Notes: generated by a model not told the origin, from the sequence alone. A stretch of DNA of 12,462 bases from Mansonella perstans (GCA_037074765.1 JBAMDO010000490.1:1-12462), one strand, 5' to 3'; positions 1-8,031 are shown, counted from the first letter of the stretch. Translations and numbers: made by a program.

Positions 1-1144
1 TTCAGTCAATTCCAATTTTCCATTTCTTGTATGAAATTCATTAATCAAAACAGTTAAAAATTTTCTTGATAGTATACATCTAATATTCATTTACTGTGCA
101 ACAAAAACCAAAAAAAGAAAGAAAACTCAAAAATATTACAGCATTTCAAAAAGAAGATAACATTTTCTACCTCAATTTTAATCCTGCGTCAATGAAAAAA
201 AAAAAGAAAAAATTAGAGAACTTGTAGAGTTAGAGTCGAGAAAAAAAATTTAATCATCTTTCACTCCTTTTAAAAAAAAATTTAGGACCTGAATTTTTTT
301 TTTTAATCGTCAAACCGCCCACCACCCGGAATTTTCGTTTTCTTTTTAATTCTACTGTTGGTGGTGGCAGTCGTCATCATCGTCTTTTTCGAAATATTTT
401 AACGTTGGTCAAAAAAGGAAAGAATGAATTTTAGAACAGAGCATTAGGGAAAAGAGTAAAAATGGTGAGAGAGAGAGATAAAGAGGGGAGAGATGATAGA
501 GAAGAGTAGGTAGAAAGATGAAAATTGTGGTAAAATTAAATTATTCTTTTAAAAGACAAGTTAGAGTTGCGAAAAATTCACATTACCCAATGCTATCACA
601 CAACACACAAAAGTTATTCGTATAAAAATCATCTTACCGAACTTTTCAAAATCAGTCCTTTCATAGAATCACAGAATCCACTTTTTCTCACTTTTCAATT
701 TTTTTCGATCAATCCTACCTATTTGACAAATTTTTTTTTGCATTTTTGTTTCTTTTTTTTCTTCTTTTCCTTTCTATCTTTTCTCGTTTGATGAAAAAAA
801 AGAAGCAAAACAAATGCGAAAGATAAGAATATTTTTATTGTGGCTGAAATATTCTAAAAAAAGAAGACAAAAACATCCTAAACAAAATAGACTTTAGCTG
901 GTAAACTGAAAACTATCTATTTGATAATGGATTAATTATGAAAGAAAAAATTAAAATTAAAGTAAAATTTAAAAAAAATAAAATTGTTTCTCTTATTTCT
1001 CTCTCCATATAAAAAGTTTTTATCAGTAATATAACAGACAGCTGAAACGTCACTTTCTTTTTTTTCTTTTTCTTTTCTAACGCTGAAAAAAAAATTATCT
1101 ACCATATGTCTGTTATGATTATCACAAAAAATTGTCATATAGAT
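1..1144. other. AT-rich non-coding stretch
   Basis: This stretch is dominated by A and T runs of 6-12 bases, with a purine-rich patch at about 460-520 (GAGA and GGGGAGAG). The open frames here are low-complexity (F/K-rich) and not credible as genes. The only GC-richer island is about 306-380. Its plus frame 307-402 reads as a proline-containing start followed by a hydrophobic stretch, but it has no ATG and the opposite strand is also open, so I do not call a gene. Confidence 0.6.
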
Positions 1145-1396
1145 GATTTATGGATAAATGATACAAAATTTGAATTGCTTTAGAGCTAATATTTGAATTA
1201 CTAATAAATCTATATTTTCAGTAAATTTATCAAATTCAAATTCTAAATGTTGAATTAATCCTACAAACACATATCACAGTGATTTATGATAATACAAAAT
1301 TTGAATTGATTTGGAGCTAATATTTGAGTTACTAATAAATTTACATTTTCAGTAAACTTATCAAATTTTAATTCTAAATGTTGAATTAATCCTATA
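1145..1396. repeat. Diverged two-copy tandem duplication, period about 131 bp
   Basis: Copy 1 (about 1145-1265) and copy 2 (about 1281-1396) share long blocks in the same order. Both start GATTTATG, continue with ATACAAAATTTGAATTG, GAGCTAATATTTGA, TTACTAATAAAT, ATTTTCAGTAAA and TTATCAAATT, and end TAAATGTTGAATTAATCCTA. Copy 2 lacks a few bases near its start and has scattered substitutions, so the duplication is not recent. There is no open frame through either copy and no terminal inverted repeat. This is probably a local tandem duplication of non-coding DNA. Confidence 0.85.
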
Positions 1397-2859
1397 CAAC
1401 AAATAGGGTTACAGTTATTACCAATAATCCGTTACGTACCATACACGTTCATACATTTAGTTTAAATTTTATTTCTGCAAATTTTTTATCGGTCATATCT
1501 TTTTCTTTTCTTTATTTCTTAATCTTATCAATCTATCGATCGATAATTCGTATGTTTGCAAAAAATCCTACAACTGAAATCTAATTTGATCATTTTTCAT
1601 ACTGGTATTCATTTTCCTGATGACTGATACAGTCTTTCGTCTTTCCAGTTTTTAATCTTTTCGTTCATCATTTTCTATTTTCATTTTACGCTCTCCTCAA
1701 CAACATTCTCATCAAAAATCATTGATCATAATATATTGATAAATTCGTTCATGTTATTTTTCAAATGCAATTATTATTCCCTTGTGTGTTTCAACATTTT
1801 TTGTCCAAATCTTACAGCAACATTTTCCGTATACTGATCATAAAGTAATTTAGTAAAGCAATAAAAATATTTCCAGAACATTTTATGCACCATTACGAAT
1901 ATTAAAATAGTGTGTGCCACGCTGTTACGTGCCTTAAAAGTGTAACTTCAATTTTCATTGGCACGCCAGAAACTTTTCAAAAATTTTTCAGTACATTAAT
2001 TTATCGAAATAACAGATTGCAAAAGAAAAAAATTCCCTTTCAATTTTATAAGGAAAAAATTTTCATCAATAATTAATTGTTATTTATTATGTGAAGCAAT
2101 TTCAATTCAGCAATTGATGGAACTAAATTAAAATTCTGAAGTATCGATTTAATTGAACATTTTTGCTTAAATGAGAATAATAGAAATGCATAAACAAGAT
2201 ATAATAAGAGATAAATGAAAATCATTTCATCTTATGCCAGAATTTCTTCCCATAAATTATAATTATAGTCTCATTAATATTTTAGTTATTTTTGAAATTA
2301 CAAACTAAAAATTTCAAGAGTTTGCAAAAGTGAAATAATAAGTGCATTCTGATTAAGCATTCTCTAAAGAAACATAAATTTAAAAAAAAAGAAAAAAATT
2401 ACTTTGAAAGTGATTTCATGCAGAAAAAAAGATTCTGTAGAACAATCATTACCAAAATGATCAAATTAGAGCTGAAAATAATTGCTTTCAAAAAATGCTC
2501 AGTGTTTTTTTTTTTTTTCCTTTAGCAAGTTGTAATCGAAGGGGAAAAAAAAACCCATAAAGTATTTGCAATCTGTCATTGTCAGATGGATTTTTATTGC
2601 TCACTTGAGACGAAAAATTGAACATTTTAGGAGTAAAAACTGTGAATTGTTAGGCATTTTGTTAAGGGTAAAATTATTACTACTAGACTGACAAAATTTT
2701 AATTAGCTTTTTAATTAGATTTGTGAAATTCTAAAATTAAATTTGATTAAAATGGATTAACTTAATGTAAGCAACACAAAAATCAAATCAAAATAACTCA
2801 GCTAACAAAAAACGATTTCGATGATCTGATCTGACTTTAAGCACAATAAAAGTAATTTG
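1397..2859. other. AT-rich non-coding stretch, no gene seen
   Basis: I see no credible ORF or RNA gene here. Small features are a perfect 12-bp palindrome TATCGATCGATA at 1534-1545 and a slightly GC-richer patch at about 1910-1975, where CGTGCC and GGCACG form short inverted arms about 26 bases apart. The rest is A/T-rich with many stops in all frames. Confidence 0.55.
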
Positions 2860-2903
2860 CGTAAATTATACGCTGTAATATCGTAAATTATACGCCGCTA
2901 TAT
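2860..2903. repeat. Two direct copies of a 22-bp dyad-containing unit
   Basis: The unit starts with CGTAAATTATACGC and is followed by an 8-base spacer, TGTAATAT in the first copy (2860-2881) and CGCTATAT in the second (2882-2903). The 14-base core is identical in both copies. With the G at 2859 it forms an imperfect inverted repeat (GCGTA...TACGC). A 22-bp spacing is about two helical turns, which would suit a paired protein-binding site, but that is only inference. It may equally be a chance small duplication. Confidence 0.7.
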
Positions 2904-3021
2904 TTTTGAAAAGAAACATACTTAAATCTCATTTGAATAAATTTTTAAAATGAAATGAATTGGATGGAGAATGTAATAGAGTTAGTTGTTAGTTGCATGC
3001 TGCTGTACAGGTAACGCCGAT

Positions 3022-3135
3022 ATGGTCATACTTGATGTCACCAAAAGTTTGATGACAGCTAAAGTAGCTCAGAATAGAAAGGAAATGAACCGTAGTGCAG
3101 ATGAACTTTCTGAACATTTGTGCCTTAATTCATAA
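3022..3135 (+). CDS. Short coding-like ORF, 37 aa, unknown
   Basis: The ATG at 3022 opens 37 codons ending at TAA 3133-3135. The frame is open back to a TAG at 2983-2985. The peptide begins MVILDVTKSLMTAKVAQNRK and is mixed and charged, unlike the low-complexity ORFs elsewhere, and the DNA is less AT-rich than its surroundings. A TGTACAG just upstream (3004-3010) could be a 3' splice site or, read as CAG|GTAACG, a 5' splice site, so this might be part of an exon. I recognise no family. ORFs of this length are expected by chance in 12 kb, so the call is weak. Confidence 0.15.
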   Translation: MVILDVTKSLMTAKVAQNRKEMNRSADELSEHLCLNS

Positions 3136-3475
3136 AAATAATACGGAAACTTTTGCAAAATGAGATAAGAATGTAAAAGATATTTGAGAGAGGTAAATTT
3201 AAAGATATCGTAGAGATATGAATTGGTATGATATGATATGATATGATATGATATGATATTGGACGATAACTAGCAAAAGATAACTAACTGCAATGTTGTT
3301 CAGTTTGTAATGTACAAAATTTACCAATTCGTCCACACCTGCCTAACTTATCATCCATTCATTCCTGACCTGCCTACATACTAGCCTATTTCTTCTACCC
3401 ACCTCTATTTCCCCTATTCTGCCTATATATACATTCCCTCTTCTCCCTCGTCTGCACAAACTTGATTAGACAATT
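3136..3475. other. Non-coding stretch with microsatellite and C/T-rich block
   Basis: This interval holds the ATATG microsatellite and then a pyrimidine-rich block at about 3330-3460 (many CCT, CCC and TTC triplets). The block includes TATATATA at 3424-3431, followed by a pyrimidine-rich segment. The TATATATA could be a promoter TATA element, but no gene clearly starts downstream. Confidence 0.4.
3227..3259 (+). repeat. (ATATG)n microsatellite
   Basis: About six and a half uninterrupted copies of the pentanucleotide ATATG/TATGA. Arrays of this kind are prone to slippage and likely length-variable. Confidence 0.95.
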
Positions 3476-3534
3476 TTATTTGCTACTGCAATCTGTTGTG
3501 TTACCCATCTCCCAATATACAGTTGATAAAGGGC

Positions 3535-3617
3535 CTTGAGGAAGAAGCGTTAAAAGAAGACAACAGAGGAAGGCAAAAGGAGGAAAGGAAAGAAGAGAAC
3601 AGAGGAGGAATGGGGCA
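3535..3617 (+). repeat. A/G-rich tract following a C/T-rich tract
   Basis: From about 3535 to 3617 the plus strand is almost all purine (GAGGAAG, GGAGGAAAGG, AGAGGAGGAATGGGG). It follows the pyrimidine-rich block at about 3330-3460, so the transcript could fold back imperfectly. An ORF on the minus strand across this tract is leucine/serine/phenylalanine-rich purely because of the composition, and I do not treat it as a gene. Confidence 0.5.
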
Positions 3618-3726
3618 ACATAAAGAGATTTTAAAAATGAAATGCGAAATTTAGATTTCATTAACTTCACTTTTATTCTTATCCTATTCCATCATCATAT
3701 GTTCTAGAAGCCACTGATTTCCAATT

Positions 3727-3752
3727 GTTAACTATAATCATTAATAGTTAAC
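3727..3752. repeat. Perfect inverted repeat, 9-bp arms, 8-base loop
   Basis: GTTAACTAT (3727-3735) and ATAGTTAAC (3744-3752) are exact reverse complements around the loop AATCATTA. No U-run follows, so this is not a bacterial-type terminator. It lies beside a (GAT)n run and is most likely a chance structure or a recombination-prone site. Confidence 0.7.
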
Positions 3753-3776
3753 GATTATGATGATGATGATGATTAT
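3753..3776 (+). repeat. (GAT)n triplet run
   Basis: GATTAT is followed by five GAT units and closes again with GATTAT. Further GAT/ATC-rich and CAA-rich short runs follow to about 3960, including two overlapping perfect palindromes, ATTGATCAAT (3877-3886) and AATATGATCATATT (3884-3897). Confidence 0.85.
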
Positions 3777-3959
3777 CTGTGAACATATAATAAAAATTGA
3801 TGTTTATAATAAATGATGATCAATCAACAACAACAACCAGATGATAATTAACAATAATCACCACTTGAGGCGAATTATTGATCAATATGATCATATTATG
3901 ATAATTACTACGAAGATATAACTATAAAAATGATAATGATAATCATAATTTATTATCAA

Positions 3960-5280
3960 ATATGCTCAAATGGCATCTCTATGTATATAGTAATGAAATA
4001 TTCTTTTGTTATATTTTTTACAAATATCGAAGAATGATGATGAGAAAATAGAGAGATCGTTAATGATTGTAGAAAGTGAAAATATAAAATAAAAATTTTT
4101 AAATATTTTCAAAATTTTTTTTCTTTCAAATATAAAAAGATAAGAAGTTGGAAGTATTGCGAGAACCTCAAATATTAATGACAGTTGAGAAAATAATCAG
4201 ACAGACATTGAATGATTTATATCAGGAGATAACCGAAAATGAAAGAAACGAATATTGTATATAGAATTCCTCCTCCTTGTTAAACTGTCACTGATCAACA
4301 TTACTGATAACGCGCACACTGAGATTCAAACACACTAAAACTACCAACTTTGATTGCTCAGACAGAGTGAATTAGTTTGATTTGTGATAATGGTCACAAT
4401 CATATCACCACAGATCTACATACATTCCATGTTATTTACTCCATTTTGTAATCTTACAAAAATTCCTCCCCCATAGAATATCATAAGTATCAAGGTTATA
4501 TAGGATAATTTCAAAGATATATTAATGCTGACCAACAATTCAATGATCAATCATCACAAAAACAATCGATAAATTTTGTAAAAATACAACTTAAGGTTAC
4601 TAGAGGATAAACATCATTATCATTTATCTTACAGATATCAACAGTAATATTTAAATTAGCAATCCTGGAAAATTATTTCCTTTTTTTTTTTTAATAAATT
4701 ATCATCAATATTTAACAAATAAATTCCAGTAATCGTTTAATCTAAAATATGATAAAGTAAAAAAAGATATTAAATAAATAGAAAAAATGGAAAAACCCAA
4801 AACCAAAACTAATTTCTTCCTATAAAATCCTATAAATAAAATCAAAATTTAAAATTAAAAAAAAAATTTGTAATTTTTCAGAAAGAAATGAAAATTTTTA
4901 TCGATATTTGATTTTTTTTTTGGTAAAGAATGAAAAATGACTCAATTGTACAATAGTAATATATAGTATGGCATCAGCAAAGCAAAAATTATGAATATTT
5001 CGAAAAAGAAATTGCGTATTTCATCAAATAACCGACATGAACAACCATCATTTCCTCTCTTTCGCCTCAGTAACCTTTATATGGATCGATATTTTTGCCC
5101 ATATATCAAATAATACTTATTTTTCAAAAAATTTTTCGCTTATTTTATGAATGAGAAATGATACAGCTAAAAATGGGATGAAGCTTATGGCCAAGAATAT
5201 TTCCCACTGGACGGATAGTAAAATTTTATTCTTTATAAAAAAAAATCGTAGTTAAACTGAAAATAATATAGACAGAAAAT
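3960..5280. other. AT-rich non-coding stretch, no gene seen
   Basis: All frames are broken by frequent stops. Two small ORFs near 5036-5146 and 5151-5256 (about 35 codons each) are within chance expectation. A somewhat less AT-rich patch at about 4260-4450 has no open frame worth calling. Long T and A runs occur at about 4680-4692 and 4912-4920. Confidence 0.55.
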
Positions 5281-6128
5281 AAAAACGAAAAGGAATTATA
5301 CTAACACATTACTCACTAATGTATTAGTTTGATTAATAATTAGTAGATTTACTTATATGTTATGAATTATCTATGGAGTAAAGTAAGTAACGTAGCGATT
5401 GAGAAAAAAACTGAGTAGATAAAGCAATTTAAAAATTCTACTAGAATTTTTACTAACAATTTTTTTTTCGTCTGGATTTCGTCTGGTTTCTCCTACTGCT
5501 ATACGATAATACTAAGGTAACTTACTACTACTGTTGTATTTCATATTTCATTATCAAGTTAAAAAAAGAAAAAAAAAAAAAAAAAAACCTGGATTTCGTC
5601 TGGACCCTACTGCAGCTATACGATGATACTAACTATTAACCTACTACTACTGTATATTTCATTATCAAGTTAAAAAAAGGTAAGATTACTATCAGGAGAT
5701 AACTAAGAAATCAAAAATAAAATATTTAAAAAAAAAGAAAAACGGAAAGGAATAATACTAATACATTACTCACCAATGTATTAACTTAATTAATTAATAA
5801 TTAGTAGATTTACTTATATGTTATGAATTATCTATTAGTATAGAGTAGATGAAGCAATTTAAAAATTCTACTAGAATTTTTACTAAAAATTTTTTTTTCG
5901 TCTGGATTCTCCTGCTGCTATACGATAATACTAACGGTTAACTTACTACTACTACTGTATTTCATATTTCATTATTAAGTAAAAAAAAAAACTGGATTTC
6001 GTCTGGATTCTACCGCTGCTATATGATGATACCAACTATTAACTTATTACTATTGTATTTCATATTTTATTATCAAGTTAAAAAAAAGAAGTAAGATTAC
6101 TATCAGGAGATAACAAAGAAATCAAAAA

Positions 6129-6160
<32 letters not shown>
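5281..6160. repeat. Nested tandem repeat: two long units, each with two shorter modules
   Basis: Unit A (about 5281-5730) and unit B (about 5738-6160) match along their length. Both begin AAAAACG(A/G)AAAGGAAT, continue through a hairpin and the shared block TTTACTTATATGTTATGAAT, then AAGCAATTTAAAAATTCTAC, and end GTAAGATTACTATCAGGAGA. Inside each are two modules built from CTGGATTTCGTCTGG, a CTGC-TATACGATGATAC-like block, TACTACTACTG, and ATTTCATTATCAAGTTAAAA, ending in poly(A). The modules are 5469-5587 and 5588-5679 in A, and 5899-5991 and 5992-6090 in B. The first module of A resembles the first of B (CGATAATACTAA, AACTTACTACTAC), and the second of A resembles the second of B (ACTATTAAC). 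The module therefore doubled first and the whole block was duplicated later. Unit B lacks about 40 bases present in A near 5373-5410. There is no long ORF and no clear terminal inverted repeat. This is a local satellite-like or non-autonomous element array. Confidence 0.9.
5300..5328. repeat. Hairpin in unit A, with counterpart at 5757-5785 in unit B
   Basis: In unit A, ACTAACACATTA and TAATGTATTAGT pair across the 5-base loop CTCAC with one mismatch. In unit B the arm is ACTAATACATTA, which restores that pair, but two or three other bases of the opposite arm have changed. The loop CTCAC is identical in both. The stem is partly conserved, but with only two copies this is weak evidence for a functional fold. 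Confidence 0.55.
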
Positions 6161-6380
6161 CAACGAAATCTTCCGGTCATTTATGTTGCGATAACAATGA
6201 AAACGATGAAATGTCTATAAAAATTTTTTTAATTTTATTTTTTAATTCAAGTATGTGTGTTTAATTTTTGTCAGTGTGACCTATACAACATTAATAAATT
6301 ACTGAACAAATAAACATTTATACTTCTATTTATTTGCTTTATATATACATATATATTTAGTAATAAGTACACAAATATAG
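6161..6380. other. Short non-coding stretch with minus-strand poly(A) signal
   Basis: I see no gene here. AATAAA occurs on the minus strand at 6329-6334, about 47 bases past the stop of the minus-strand ORF that ends at 6381. This position would suit a 3' UTR and polyadenylation signal, though AATAAA is common by chance in such AT-rich DNA. Confidence 0.35.
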
Positions 6381-6605
6381 TTATACTAATTTATCCACAG
6401 AGGTTATGAATGCCAACATTGTAGTTGTTGTATGTTGTAAGGATGTTGCAGCATATTCATTCAGTTTTATCCTTTTCTTCTTCACAATTTCTTCAACATT
6501 TCCAACTCCAACCCAAACCCATACACCATTGATCTGTGCGGCTTGCTCAAAATTTCCTCTATCGCTAATGTTTTGATGCACAGTTAGTGAAATCGCAAGC
6601 TTATC
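6381..6605 (-). CDS. Coding-like segment, possible last exon, unknown protein
   Basis: On the minus strand this frame is open from an in-frame TAA at 6618-6620 down to a TAA at 6381-6383. The reading contains EQAAQINGVWVWVGVGN, then EEIVKKKRIKLNEYAATSLQ and MLAFITSVDKLV. It is a balanced, soluble-looking composition, unlike the low-complexity ORFs around. An ATG lies at 6579-6581, but an upstream AG at about 6606-6607 on the minus strand could instead be a splice acceptor, making this a last exon. AATAAA about 47 bases past the stop supports that. Against it, the plus strand here also has a 56-aa ORF (6406-6576) and the upstream end overlaps the plus-strand duplication. No family is recognised. 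Confidence 0.25.
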   Translation of the reverse strand, partial: DKLAISLTVHQNISDRGNFEQAAQINGVWVWVGVGNVEEIVKKKRIKLNEYAATSLQHTTTTMLAFITSVDKLV

Positions 6606-6904
6606 TCGATCGGTCGGTTATCATCGCCATACAGATATTCGAATATCCGAATACAAGTATCAAAGTTATCCACTTGCTAAAGTACTATCATTATCAACAA
6701 GCTTATCTCGATCGGTCGGTTATCATCATCATACAGATATCCGAATATCCGAATGCAAGTATCAAAGTTATTCACTTGCTGAAATTATCCACTGTCATTA
6801 TCGATCATTCAGTACATATCCCTATTTATATGTTGAAAAAACTAAGAGAAGAAGGAATTAATGGTTCTGTAGCGGATATCCAGGCAATTAAATGTAAGTA
6901 CTGA
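6569..6904 (+). CDS. Unknown ORF with internal 34-residue tandem duplication
   Basis: The frame is open for 111 sense codons from after TAA 6566-6568 to TGA 6902-6904. There is no ATG near its 5' end, the first possible start being GTG at 6587, so it is more likely an exon or broken gene than a complete one. A TGCACAG at 6577-6583 could be a 3' splice site. Residues AYLDRSVII, IQIFEYPNTSIKVIHLLK are repeated 34 residues later as AYLDRSVII, IQISEYPNASIKVIHLLK. The C-terminal part reads LREEGINGSVADIQAIK, followed directly by a GTAAGT-type 5' splice site at 6894. If spliced there, the exon ends one base into a codon. A second frame is also open over the duplication, so which frame was coding is not certain. 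I do not recognise the family. It is longer than ORFs expected by chance at this base composition, but it is the only evidence for a gene. Confidence 0.35.
   Translation, partial: CFDAQLVKSQAYLDRSVIIAIQIFEYPNTSIKVIHLLKYYHYQQAYLDRSVIIIIQISEYPNASIKVIHLLKLSTVIIDHSVHIPIYMLKKLREEGINGSVADIQAIKCKY
6597..6800. repeat. 102-bp tandem duplication
   Basis: Bases 6597-6678 and 6699-6780 differ at only five or six positions over 82 bases, with a unit length of 102 bp. Because 102 is a multiple of three, all frames stay in register. The 20 bases closing unit 1 (6679-6698) have diverged from those following the second copy. In the reading frame of 6569-6904 the changes are three replacements (A/I, F/S, T/A) and two silent. 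Copy 1 contains the perfect 14-bp palindrome GATATTCGAATATC (6634-6647), which a single change has broken in copy 2. Confidence 0.95.
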
Positions 6905-7024
6905 ATTGAAATTTTATTTTCCAAAATCAAGATTAGATAGAATAGTTTTCTTCTTTTTTTTTGTGAAATTTAGAATTTTACTAATTATTGTTGCAAAATA
7001 AAATTATAATGACTTAAAAATCAG
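6905..7024 (+). other. Possible intron or decayed linker
   Basis: The segment is very AT-rich. A GTAAGT lies at 6894-6899 and an AAAAATCAG at 7016-7024, which could bound an intron of 131 bases. Joining these two sites would make a TGA at the junction (T + GA), so either the intron is bounded elsewhere or the gene is no longer functional. The sequence AAATCAGGA occurs at 7018-7026 and again at 7032-7040, giving two alternative acceptor-like sites, and both give the same stop. Confidence 0.25.
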
Positions 7025-7363
7025 GATGATATAACGACTAGAAATCAGGATAACATTCATCCAAGAATTAAATTCAAGCACTTCCATAAAGAGATAAATT
7101 TTGCATTTGCGATTGATTGCCAAGAATATCAGGGATTTTTATCGATGAATACCAAAATAGCTAACATGCCGATAAGATGATTGATATTTTAATCCATCTC
7201 GATGAAGTGTATGTATATGCAAGCACTTCACGATAGTGATACTGAACAAATTCTGGATTTTCCCCGCTGTATCATTATCATCATTTGTCCCAAGCGATAT
7301 CTACAGATTCAGCAAGAACTAACAAAAGAAGTGGTGGAGAAAATGGAAATTAGAAAGTTGTGA
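7025..7363 (+). pseudogene. Frame-broken coding-like segment, unknown protein
   Basis: The same frame as 6569-6904 is open at 7025-7180 and again at 7193-7363, with TGA at 7178-7180 and TAA at 7190-7192 between them. The first part contains TTRNQDNIHPRIKFKHF and FHKEINFAFAIDCQEYQGF. The last part contains DSDTEQILDFPRC, a run of isoleucines, then CPKRYLQIQQELTKEVVEKM and ends at TGA 7361-7363. Across the interruption a different frame (7165-7236) reads DKMIDILIHLDEVYVYAS, so a pair of compensating single-base indels would join all three parts. These peptides have normal charged/hydrophobic patterning and the DNA is less AT-rich than its flanks. I do not recognise the family. It may be the 3' part of the gene begun at 6569, now a pseudogene. 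Assembly errors could also cause the frame breaks. Confidence 0.35.
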
Positions 7364-7422
7364 CCTCCCTAAACTTCTTATTTATTTAATACACAATATA
7401 TAAAATTCAATGATGAATGTTG

Positions 7423-7453
<31 letters not shown>
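7364..7453 (+). repeat. 3' UTR-like tail ending in a pure A31 run
   Basis: After the stop at 7361-7363 come 59 bases with no perfect AATAAA (AATATATAAA is the nearest), then 31 uninterrupted A residues at 7423-7453. This layout resembles the 3' end of a reverse-transcribed mRNA or non-LTR element. I looked for a target-site duplication of the flank GAACAGGTTTATGG upstream and did not find one. Long A runs are also common elsewhere in the window, so a retrocopy is only a possibility. Confidence 0.35.
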
Positions 7454-7457
<4 letters not shown>

Positions 7458-7522
7458 AGGTTTATGGAAATTAAAATTTTTAAGAAAAAAAGGTGAAGAA
7501 TAAAAAAACCCCAAACGTAATA

Positions 7523-7693
7523 ATGACGCTGAATCGTGTTTACCTAACATTCCGTATCCAATCATACTACCTTTATGATCTCATCATTCCTATTCCGCCA
7601 TCTCTAATGCCAACATCAATCATGCTGTTTACTCCTCGGTACATGGCCCTGATCTTTTTTCCACACACATATATTTTCTTTATTTTCAAATAA
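7523..7693 (+). CDS. Small ORF, 56 aa, unknown and doubtful
   Basis: The ATG at 7523 opens 56 codons to TAA 7691-7693. The stop is embedded in AATAAA (7689-7694). The peptide begins MTLNRVYLTFRIQSYYLYDL and is hydrophobic in its second half, which could be a membrane segment. The codons include several CTG, CGT and TAC, unlike the A/T-ending codons of the chance ORFs nearby. The minus strand is also open here (7573-7785), containing MYRGVNSMIDVGIRDGGIGM, so the coding strand is undecided. No family is recognised and no clear promoter is seen. Confidence 0.15.
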   Translation: MTLNRVYLTFRIQSYYLYDLIIPIPPSLMPTSIMLFTPRYMALIFFPHTYIFFIFK

Positions 7694-7919
7694 ATCAAGG
7701 TATACCTGAATTGGTGAACAAAGTGATTGGCTGATACAAAAAAATGGAAAGAATGGATTGGTTGGAAGAGGAAAAGGTAAAACAAGAAGTGAATGAAACA
7801 TTGGCATTTTAGTGATAACAGGAGAAATGAAGGAAAGAGAAGAAGAGAGTCCTAAAATCTTTTAAATTGTTGATGTTACTAGTGTTGCTGCTACCGCTAC
7901 TGCTGCTGTTGTTTGGTGG
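7694..7919. other. Non-coding stretch before the (TTGG)n array
   Basis: This is an A/G-rich patch with many GGAAGAGG-like words (about 7742-7850), then a triplet-like GTT/GCT/CTG patch at 7866-7915. No credible ORF is seen. Confidence 0.45.
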
Positions 7920-8031
7920 TTAGTTAGTTAGTTGGTTGGTTGGTTGGTTGGTTGGTTGGTTGATCGGTTGATTGGTTGGTTGGTTGGTTGGTTGGTTGGT
8001 TGGTTGGTTCGTTGGTTCGTTGGTTGGTTTG
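7920..8031 (+). repeat. Interrupted (TTGG)n / (GTTA)n tetranucleotide array
   Basis: GTTAGTTAGTTA leads into about 20 TTGG/GGTT units, interrupted by TGATCGGTTGATTGG near 7961-7976 and by GTTCG variants near 8008-8019. The minus strand codes for Asn-Gln-Pro-Thr repeats only because of the tetranucleotide, and the resulting ORF is not a gene. Confidence 0.95.

Noticed and set aside
567..791. 74-aa plus-strand ORF with a Phe-rich end
   Set aside because: The C-terminal half is T-run translation and the start lacks an ATG. There is no recognisable domain and no splice or promoter context.
3476..3670. Minus-strand leucine-rich 64-aa ORF that looks like a membrane protein
   Set aside because: It covers the purine-rich tract, whose complement yields Leu, Ser, Phe and Pro codons automatically.
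5036..5256. Two 34-36-codon plus-strand ORFs
   Set aside because: Their length is within chance expectation, they have no supporting signals, and no peptide family is recognised.
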